From positions 324,402,297-324,466,296 of the forward strand of contig CM066040.1 in NCBI GenBank assembly GCA_033557465.1: a stretch of 64,000 bases of DNA. The letters are read 5' to 3'. Positions within the stretch are counted from its first letter, which is position 1; each line of letters opens with the position of its first letter. Below are positions 56,601-64,000 of this stretch, piece after piece. The notes beneath the pieces were generated by a model that ran no database searches, was not told the DNA's origin, and worked only from the letters and a program-made list of their open reading frames with translations. The stretch is from Ichthyophis bannanicus. Lineage: Eukaryota; Chordata; Amphibia; Gymnophiona; Ichthyophiidae. The position numbers and the translations under genes were made by a program.

Positions 56601-57514
56601 TTCAGGATTGGGCGGGGAGGGGGTTAATTAGGGTGGGTCAGGTGGTGGATAATAGCGGGAGGTTGGTGCCATTTCAAGAATTAAAAGATAAGTTTGGGGT
56701 GTTGGATACGGAATATTATGCGTATGTGCAGTTGTGGCACTATTTGCAACGAGGGGAGGTGAGAGCAGACCTGGCCCGTGGGGCGACGGACTTTGAGGAG
56801 CTCATGGCAAAAAAGGAGGGATTAAAAGGATTGGTGTCCAGATTGTATAAAGTCCTCAATGGCAAAAGGGGGGGGGGGGGCAAGGTGGGATGGCAAGAGA
56901 AGTGGGAGGGGGACATTGGGAGGTCATGGGACGAGGAGAGATGGCAGGCTATATATATGAGAATGAAAGGAGGATGGGGTGGGGGACTAATCTGGTGGAG
57001 AACTGTTTGAAGCTCCGCCTGAGAATGGTGTGGACACCAGCGCGACTCAGGGCTCTGAGTAAAGAGGGTGAGGGCCAGTGTTGGAGGGGGTGTGGGCACT
57101 GGGGAGACTTGGGGCACATGATCTGGGATTGCCCAATAATACAGGAGGTGTGGGTGGAAGTGGGTAAGTTCTACCAGGAGGTGACGGGGGTGTGGATACA
57201 ACCTGATAGGGGTAATATCCTGTTGTTGGATGGGGAAGTTGGGGGGGGATATGGGGCATCTTAGGTTCTGGCATTATTGTGTGGTGACGTGCAGATTGGC
57301 AATGCTACAGAGGTGGAAGGCGAAGGAGGGACCTACGGTGGGGGAGGTGTTGGGGAAAATTGAATATTTGTGGCATATGTGCGCAGTTGGTGCCCATAGA
57401 AGGAACCAGAAAGGGCAGTACAGGGATATATGGCACGCATATGAGGAGTGGCGGGAGGAAGGGTGGAGGAGATGGAAGGGGGGGATGGCTAAAGGTTTTT
57501 GTGAGTGGGTATAA
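53690..57514 (+). pseudogene. L1 ORF2 (endonuclease-RT-C-terminal domain), multiple frameshifts
   Basis: The endonuclease begins MGKLVVSTLNVKGLQ, then FLCLQETHV (catalytic Glu), GGDFNITV and TWSDHAPVHVKF (54370-54400). RT follows, with [67 protein letters not shown] and catalytic LFADDVIF near 55785-55810. The C-terminal CWRGCGHWGDLGHMIWDCP (about 57080-57135) is the L1 Cys/His motif. All domains are present, but the frame switches about seven times (near 53910, 54195, 54985, 55590, 56480, 56875, 57245). Most switches fall at poly-G runs. Confidence 0.92.
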
Positions 57515-57845
57515 TATGCCATGTGGTGTTTGGGGGGGATGTAATAAGGGGTGTTAATTGCCTGTGTGGTAAATTGGGTGTATTCTTACTGGGAAAATCA
57601 GACTGTACAGAGGATAAGTGGGGGGGAGGGGGGGGGGAAGGGGGAGGCGGAGGGGTTGGTATTGATAAGAATTGATAAGGGGATATGATTTAGAGGTTTT
57701 TTTGAAGTTTACAGTGTATGTAACTGTTTAGAACAAACACTGTCTAGGTATTGGGTTGTTCAGCTTGTTGGTTTTGTGTTTACTTGAACATGTGTGGAAC
57801 ATTACTATATGAGAGAACTAATAAAGATAAAGTTACAAAAAAAAG

Positions 57846-58076
57846 GGAGTGGAGGAGTAGCCTAGTGGTTAGAACACTGGCTTGGTAACCAAGCAACCAA
57901 GGTTTGATTCCCACTAGCACTCCTTGTGGCCTTGGGCAAGTCACTTAACCCTCCATTGCCTCGGAAGAAAGGCCTGGCAATCTACTTCCAGTGACACTGC
58001 CAAGAAAACCCAGGAGCTTCTGGGTCGCCAGGAGTCAGGACTGACTCAAAGGCACACATTGCATTTTACAAAAAAA
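57846..58076 (+). mobile_element. tRNA-headed CORE/MIR-like SINE, carried between L1 and its target duplication
   Basis: Head GTAGCCTAGTGGTTAGAAC (A-box-like) and GGTTTGATTCCC (B-box), core CTTGTGGCCTTGGGCAAGTC, then an AAGAAAACCCAGGAGC...GACTGACTC region and an A11 tail at about 58069-58080. It starts directly at the L1 poly-A and is followed by the L1 target duplication. Read-through 3' transduction or a later insertion into the L1 A-tail would both produce this. Confidence 0.87.
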
Positions 58077-58092
58077 AAAAGATAGGAGACAT
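58077..58092 (+). repeat. Target-site duplication, right copy
   Basis: AAAAGATAGGAGACAT, identical to 52052-52067. Confidence 0.93.
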
Positions 58093-58322
58093 AAGGACTA
58101 GATGGTCAATTTTCTTAATGGAGAAGAGTAAATAGTGGCATGTCCCAGCAGTCTGTACTAGGACCACTGCTTAACATATTTATAAATGATCAGGAAAAGG
58201 GAGCAATGAGTGTGGTGATTAAATTTGCAGATGACATCAAATTATTCAAAGGTGATAACTCATGAATTGATTATGAGAAGTTGAAGGACATCAGGGCATC
58301 TAAATGGCAGATTAAGTTTAAT
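58093..58322 (+). mobile_element. Old CR1-type fragment, right of L1 insertion
   Basis: Continuation of the host CR1: DNA for QFS.W..VNSGMSQ, then SVLGPLL-like and IKFADDIKLFK-like (58215-58250, TTTGCAGATGACATC), ending at ATGGCAGATTAAGTTTAATGTG. Frames are broken. Confidence 0.8.
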
Positions 58323-58591
58323 GTGTACCCCAGGCTCTGTCTTGGGACCTCTCCTTTTCCCTATGTACACTCAGTTCCTTGGTGCACTCATCTCCTCCCA
58401 TGGTTTTCAGTACCATCTCTATGCTGATGACTCTCAGATCTACCTCTCTGAAATCTCTCCGAGAATCAAGGCCTGTATCTCTGCCTGCTTATCCAATATT
58501 GCTGCCTGGATGGCCAAAACTGAGCTCCTTATCTTTCCTCCTAAACCCACCTCCCCACATCCTCCTCCCTTCTCTATTTCTGTGGATAAAA
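58323..58591 (+). mobile_element. L2-like LINE fragment, plus strand
   Basis: The plus strand encodes [20 protein letters not shown], then a [17 protein letters not shown] stretch (intact YADD near 58415-58430) and [13 protein letters not shown], as in copy B. It is abruptly ended by the DIRS D terminus at 58592. Confidence 0.85.
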
Positions 58592-58946
58592 CACAGTTAC
58601 TCACCTTTAACAGATGTTCTCCAGGGAGAGCAGGAATCAGTCCTCACACATATGGGTGACTCTGGCGCCGACAGAGCCAGTGCAGAAGCCTCTCCCCAGC
58701 TTTGAAAGAAAGCCTTTGGGAGATGCACCAATGTATGTGTGGTCTCCTTCCCACCAAAGGGTGCCATCTTGCCTCAGTCTAATGACATAGCTAAGACTTC
58801 AAAATTAAAATACAGTAAAGAAGCAACTCCAAGGGGAGGAGGGAGGGTTGTGAGGACTGATTCCTGCTGTCCCCGGAGAACACCTGTTACAGGTGAGTAA
58901 CTACACTTTCTCCAGGAACAAGCAGAAAGTCAGTCCTCACATGTGG
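58592..58946. repeat. DIRS D 3' terminus and internal complementary region
   Basis: Arms about 58592-58647 and 58850-58906 are inverted copies with a few mismatches. Sequence after 58906 (TTTCTCCAGGAACAAGCAG...) corresponds to the part that pairs with the missing 5' end. Confidence 0.88.
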
Positions 58947-59159
58947 GATTCCCCAGCTATAGGCTACCGAGAACCTGTACAAAACGCCACGGGTGATTAG
59001 AGAAGGTGAGCTGTGAGTTGCAGCAGTTGAGTCCCAACTGAGAGACTCTTGCAAGACCCAAGTGTCTGGCAGGGAACCAGCACTCCAGTAGCCTGAACAC
59101 AGAAGGGTTGGAGGGCAGGAGTTGCCTACACCTCAAAGAGATTATGGAGCACGGCCTGG

Positions 59160-60058
59160 CCGAAGGTGTTGTCTCATCGGGACTTGCTCTCCAGGCAGTA
59201 GTGAGCTGCGAAAGTATGGACTGAAGACCAGGTGACGGTCCAGTAGATTTCCGTAACAGGTACAGAAAGCAGATTAGCTACAAAGGTAGCCATAGCCCTG
59301 ATGTGGTGGGCCGTGATGTGGTGGTCTAGTGAGATGCCAGTCTGCTCATAGACGAGGGCAATGCAGTCCGCCACCAAGTTCGCTTGGTCACTGGAAGCCC
59401 CAGTTGACTGAGGAGCTTTGCAGTGGCCCTGAGTCCGTTTTAGATAGAAGGACAAGGCTCTCTTACAATCCAGAATATGGAGAATGGCTCCATCTTACTG
59501 GAGTGAAGCCTCGGAAAGAAGTTGGGGAGCATCACCTCCTAAATGAAGTGGAAGGGGGACACCACCTTTGTCAAAAACTTGGGGTATGTGTGGAGCACCT
59601 TGTAGAACCTTGTGTAGGGCGGCTCTGCCATCAGAGCGTGGAGCTCGCTGACCCTGCGAACCAACATGAGACCCACAAGACAGACAACCTTCCAGAAGAG
59701 GTACTGCAGGTGGCAAGTAGCCAGGGACTCAAATGGCAGCTTAGTGAGCTGTGAGAGCATCACATTGAGGTCCCACTCTGCCAATGGTGGGCGGACTGGG
59801 GGCTTGGACAACATAAGGCCCTGCAGGAAACGAGAGCTAAGGGGCTGAACCGAGAGGGGCTTGCCCTCGACAGAGTGGTGGTGCACTGCAATAGCGCTCA
59901 GGTGCACTATGACTGAGTTGGACTTCAGTCCCACCTGGGACAGATGAGGTAGGTACTGGAGCACCAGCTGCACCGAGCAGGAGAACAGGTTTGCCTTCCT
60001 CTCGGCGCACCACAACAAAAATTGATGCCACTTGAAGGCATAGAGAACAGCAACCTTG
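59160..60058 (-). pseudogene. DIRS D tyrosine recombinase, broken
   Basis: The N-terminal part, 60018-59539, includes VGLKSNSVIVHLSAIAVHHH and LVRRVSELHAL (catalytic Arg). The C-terminal part, 59455-59174, includes ITAHHIRAMATFVANL (HxxR box intact) and WSSVHTFAAHYCLE (nucleophile Tyr). Frame change and loss lie between. All four catalytic positions are still recognisable, although the frame is dead. Confidence 0.85.
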
Positions 60059-60064
60059 GGCCGG

Positions 60065-60263
60065 AAGGACTGGGGTTTCTAGTCCCACAGGTGCTCCTTG
60101 TGGTCTTGGGCAAGCCACTTAACCCTCCATAGCCCATGTTCCCTGTAAAATAGTTATCTCCAAGTTATAATGCCCTGTTCGATGTAATTTCAGTTTGTTC
60201 AATGTAAACCGCACTGATGCAGAATAGCACGGTATATAAGAGAATGTAAATAAATAAATAAAT
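60065..60263 (+). mobile_element. CORE/MIR-like SINE, second copy
   Basis: Nearly identical to 13711-13908, with only a few substitutions: same GGACTGGGGTTTCTAGTCCC start, core, TGTAAACCGC tail and (AAAT)n. It is inserted in the DIRS D recombinase/RT overlap region. Confidence 0.88.
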
Positions 60264-61528
60264 ACTCCCTTCTCGTGGAGACCTTGCGTGATGCCAGAAG
60301 CATCTCCTCCACGTCTCGTGAGAGGTTGAAGGGAGCTAGAGTTACCCTTTCAGCAGCCAAGCCGTGAGTAACAGGGATCCCAGGTTGGGATGCAGGAGAG
60401 CGCCCTCATCCTGTGAAAGTAGTCCTGGGGCGTGGCTCAGGGGCATCGGAGGCACCGCCAACAGACAGAGAAGCAGTAGGAACTAAAGTTGCTAGGGCTA
60501 CCAGAATCAGTGATTCTCTGTCACGCTGGACCTTGAAGAGGATCCTGACAACCAGCAGTGTTGGTGGGAAGGCGTAAAGGAGGCCTTCAATCCATGGGAT
60601 GAGAAACGCATCTGCAGTCACCTGGGACAGAAGCGGGGGCAACTGCGTGTTGTCCGGGCCAGCTGACAGGTCCACTAGGGAGATGCTCCAGAATCGGAAA
60701 AGCCGGGAAGCCACTCTGGGGCCCAGGCACCACTCGTGTGGCTGGAGGACTCTACTCAGCTTGTCCACCAAGGTGCTGTCCAGGCCCAGGAGGTAGACCA
60801 CCTGCAGGAGCATCCCGTTGTGTGTCGCATATGAGGGGAGGTCTACTGCCTCCCGGCAGAGGAAGTACGACCCCGTGTCCCCTTGTTTGTTGACATAGAA
60901 CACTGCAACTTGGTTGTCCGTCTGGACCAGCACCGACTGATGCTGAAACTGGTAGTGAAAGACTCAGAGGGCCAGAAATATTGCCTGGAGCTCCAGGAGG
61001 TTGATCTGCAACTGGCACTCTGTGGGACCACGTGCACTTGGGTGTGGAGGTCCTCGTAATGAGCTCCGCATCCTCACAGGGAGGCATCTGTAGTAAGTTG
61101 TAGTAAGGACCCTCTGGGGGGGGGGGGGGGGTGCCTGGAAGGGCATCCTGGCTTGAAGGGGAATCTGCCACCAGTCAACGAAGTCTGCAGGGTGGCAAGT
61201 CACTTTTATCCTAGCTCAAAGCTTGCCCGTGGCTTGTGTCCATGGAGCGGAGGCATCACTGAGCCGCCCTCATATGCGAGCGGGCTTACGGGGTCACATG
61301 GACTGTGGAGGCCATGTGGCCTAGCAGGCAGAGGAGAAGGGGAGCGGGCACGATCGGCGATGCTGCACCTCTGTGGCTAGCGCCCTGAGGCGTTCTGTCC
61401 TCTCCGGAGGGAGAAAGGCTTTGGCCTGGAGGGTGTCTAACTGAGCTCCTATGAACTCCAGGCATTGAGCTAGGGAGAGGTGAGACTTGGGATAGTTGAT
61501 GACGAACCCCATACATTGCAGGGCATGG
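60264..61528 (-). pseudogene. DIRS D RT-RNase H remnant, RT core missing
   Basis: From the 5' side on the minus strand: MGFVINYPKSHLSLAQCLEF (after the YLDD region of the family), LLGHMASTVHVTP, then RNase H pieces including VQTDNQVAVFYVNKQGDTGS and VDKLSRVLQPHEW. The tail has ADAFLIPWIEGLLYAFPP. A poly-G run lies at about 61118-61131, and several frameshifts and stops occur. Confidence 0.85.
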
Positions 61529-62515
61529 ATTTATTTATTTATTTAGCTATGCTTATATACAGCTTTTCACCGGGTCAAAGCAGCTCACAAGAAACAACAA
61601 GAGATACACTGAACAGGTCATGACATGTCTACAGGAGGGGGAGTGCTATACCTTCACCGGGGGGGATTTAACTTATTCACATTCCTGATTTGAAAATCAG
61701 GTTTTCCTAACACATTTACAATTCTTCTTTGCTTCTCGGTCTTAAACTTCTCTGATGTTCAATGTGATCATGTGTTCAACGGATGGTGCTCAGATCTGTT
61801 CCCAAAGTGTTTTCTGAATAAGTGGGTCTTTGTTTTCTGACTGAGGAAAGGTCTTTGTTGCTCCAGATTTTGGTTGGGAGGGAGTTCCATATGGACGGAG
61901 CCTAGAGTTCAAATGCACGGGTACAAGTTTGGAGATTGTACTTTGACCTTTCATGTGGCACAGTCAGCACATTGTTAGTGATCTGCCATGTTGGTCTTCC
62001 AGAGTTTGTGGTAGTAGAGTGTGAAGATGCGATGTTTGTTGTTGATATAGTGCTCTGTAAATCAGTTTGCACTTGATCCAGGCTTCCAACGGGAGTAGGT
62101 GGAGATGCTTCAGGACCGGGGTGAGTGGTCATATTTCTTCACCCTTTGAATGATCCTGGCTGTTGTGTTGAGGGCTGTCCGTAGTGGACTGAGCATGGAC
62201 AGCGAAAGTCCTCGATTATATCGTGTTACAGTAATCCAGGTGGGGGAAGAGTCATTGCTTGCATAACCAAATCTGAAGTCCTGGGGATCTAGGAGTGGTC
62301 TGAAGTGCTGTATCATCTTGGTTTTGAAGAATATTGTCCTTGTAGTTTTCGCAATCTATTGCTTGAATGAAAAGGTTTGGTCGAGAATGACGCCCATGTA
62401 CTTTGAGTTTGGACAGGTGTGTTGGTGGGGTAAAGGTTTGATCCTTTGTGACAAATAATGCTTCTGTCTTTTTGAGGTTATTCTCCTGGAGCCTTTGGAG
62501 ACATCGTTGAAGCAG
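61529..62515 (-). mobile_element. L2/CR1-group LINE 3' part inserted in DIRS D
   Basis: On the minus strand it reads LKKTEALFVTKDQ (62440-62480), then TRYNRGLSLSMLSPLRTALN and ARIIQRVKKYDHS (62110-62260). The 3' UTR ends GAAAAGCTGTATATAAGC and AAATAAATAAATAAATC at 61529-61560. It replaces about 800 bp present in element C (roughly 24050-24820), so insertion and deletion are associated. Confidence 0.78.
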
Positions 62516-64000
62516 GGGTCTTAGGCTTACGAGGGACATGCCCTTGCCTTTTGGACTGTTGCCCCTGCTGTGGGGCGGAGGCGGCCTGGTACTGTGGGGC
62601 ATTACCAAACATCCCCTTCTTTCTCGGGAAGAAAGGCTTCTTCCCGGGGCCTTCTTATGGGGGTACACAGAGGTCTTCTTTGAGAATCTGGTCATGGTCA
62701 GGAACTCAGTCTCTATCTCAGCAGTCTTGTCTGACCTGGGTTTTACAAAGAGGTTCTCTCCAGTGTAAGGGACATCGATGAGTTTGTCCTGGACCTATTG
62801 TTCAAGGTCCGACGACTGCAGCCATGCCTGGTGTCAGGCCCCAATGCCTGCAACGGTTACTCTGGCTGAGGATTCGAAGCCATCGTATGCTGCTTGAGAC
62901 AGGAACTTCGAGCACTCCTTGACTGTCGAAGCCAATGACTTGAACTGCTGAAGAGGTTCCCTATCGAGGCCTGCAGAGAAACTGGCTAGGTCCTTTAGGT
63001 ACATGCCGATGTACAACTGGTAGGACTGGACTCAGCAAACCAGTATCAAGCCCTGGTAGCATTTTCAGCCAAAGGCGTCCAAGATCTAGGCCTCCCTATC
63101 CAGGGGGAGGAGGGGGGGGGGGAGAGAGACAAGGAATGAATCTCTTGGCTCTTGAGTCGCCACATGGCCAACGCGGCGACCATAAAATTTGTGAGGAAGG
63201 TGGGTTTTTTGGAACCCCGGGCTTTGGCAGACTCGGTACCTGGAATCGAGCCGTCTGCTCACAATGGGCACTGACGCCAGTGTTTCCCACATACGGAGGA
63301 GGCAGTGCTTGAGGATCGGAGGGATGGGCACCATGAGGGCCTCGTACTGGAGGAACTCAAGTTTCTCCGTGAGGGGTTCCTTCTCCGCTTAGGTCTCAAA
63401 CATGAGCGCCTTTGCCATATCCCGCACAAAATTGAGGAAGGCAATGTCCTCAAGTATGGAACGGCGCTGGGACACCGGTCTAGATGGGTCTAAGAAAACA
63501 TCTTGGTGTCATCGGGTGTCTGGGGACTCCTCGTCCTCTGTTTCCCAGTCTGACTCAGTCAGGAAGAATCAAAGGCTCCATGACTTCCATGGTCAGGCCC
63601 CGAGCCTGAAGGCCCATGACCCCCGGGGACCTGTGGTCCCAGCCGCATGCATTCACTGGAGAGGATCAGTGTCCCAAGGAATGGGACAGGGACCTCGTTC
63701 GATGCCGATGGCTCTCTTGAGGTCAGTGATGCTTGAGGATTGGGGAAGCCCTCGAGTTTGAGGGTCCAATCATCGGGGTGGATGAACTAGAGGAACCGGA
63801 CATCAATGCCTGCTGCTGGGCCAAGAGGGCAGTGATGCTGCTGGGCCAAGGCCACCATAATGGTCTCCATGCAAGATGGCTCCGCAGCCTTTGACGTGGG
63901 CACTGATGGCTTCTGGCCCAGCATATGTTCCGTTGAGGGGGAGTCCTCGACCATGATATCCTTGGGGGGTCTGAGACCGGTCACCCAAACCTCCGGGACA
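62516..64000 (-). pseudogene. DIRS D gag remnant, 5' end outside window
   Basis: The minus strand matches element C gag: MYIGMYLKDLASFSAGL and ECSKFLSQAAYDGFESSARV (62834-63016), then DSRYRVCQSPGFQKTHLPHK and MVPIPPILKHCLLRMWE (63180-63334). Many frame changes occur, and a poly-G run lies near 63110-63121. The N-terminal finger lies beyond the right edge. Confidence 0.85.

Larger units (their letters stand above)
52068..57845 (+). mobile_element. L1-clade LINE, nearly full length
   Basis: 5' UTR with TGACGTCA at 52076-52083, then ORF1 (52223-53096), a G-rich spacer, ORF2 (53690-57514) and a 3' UTR ending ATAAAGATAAAG plus poly-A at about 57845. It is inserted into an old CR1 fragment, with 16-bp target duplications outside the following SINE. 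Long G homopolymers are frequent throughout. Confidence 0.93.
58592..64000 (-). mobile_element. DIRS-type retrotransposon D, decayed, runs off right edge
   Basis: Minus-strand element of the same general family as C: 3' terminus and complementary region (58592-58946), recombinase, RNase H and gag remnants. The RT core containing YLDD is missing. A LINE piece (61529-62515) sits where it should be, and a SINE lies at 60065-60263. The 5' terminus is outside the window. Target DNA is an L2-like LINE fragment. Confidence 0.9.

Overview
The window is vertebrate nuclear DNA: spliced exons of a conserved chromatin gene sit in a dense nest of retrotransposons. CR1, L2-like and L1-clade LINEs, CORE/MIR-like SINEs and DIRS-type tyrosine-recombinase retrotransposons occur together, several still near-intact. 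This mix suggests an amphibian with a large, TE-rich genome. A caecilian is my best guess, but that is inference from TE content, not proof.

The only host gene I can support is DMAP1 (DNA methyltransferase 1-associated protein 1), on the minus strand. Three consecutive 3' coding exons are visible: 31401-31473, 29911-30194 and the terminal exon 5497-5556, with canonical splice sites and matching phases. Upstream exons were not found. The last intron is about 24.4 kb. It holds a perfect-period 76-bp minisatellite (9825-11192), a gag-only DIRS element with a repeat-bearing gag (11277-16575), an L2-like LINE tail, an ORF1-only L1 relative driven by tandem 146-bp monomers (17641-19806), and a nearly complete autonomous DIRS element (21316-27093) inserted in an older LINE.

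Downstream of DMAP1 (1-3565) lies an L1-clade LINE ORF2. Upstream, from 32.5 kb to the right edge, the sequence is almost entirely transposons. One minus-strand L2-like LINE (33916-47119) is cut into four pieces by three plus-strand CR1 insertions, two of which carry ORF1 with an SGNH-esterase domain. Then come further L2 copies, an old plus-strand LINE, and an almost full-length L1 (52068-57845) whose 16-bp target-site duplication also encloses a SINE (57846-58076). Last is a third, decayed DIRS element (58592 to the right edge) that has lost its RT core and been invaded by a SINE and a LINE.

Functionally, the retroelements fall into drivers (L1, CR1, L2 and DIRS machinery) and probable passengers: SINEs sharing a LINE 3' tail, an ORF1-only L1 derivative, and a gag-only DIRS. 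Most LINE ORFs are broken. The intact reading frames are the ORF1 at 18340-19560 and the DIRS gag and RT-RNase H at 22858-26692.
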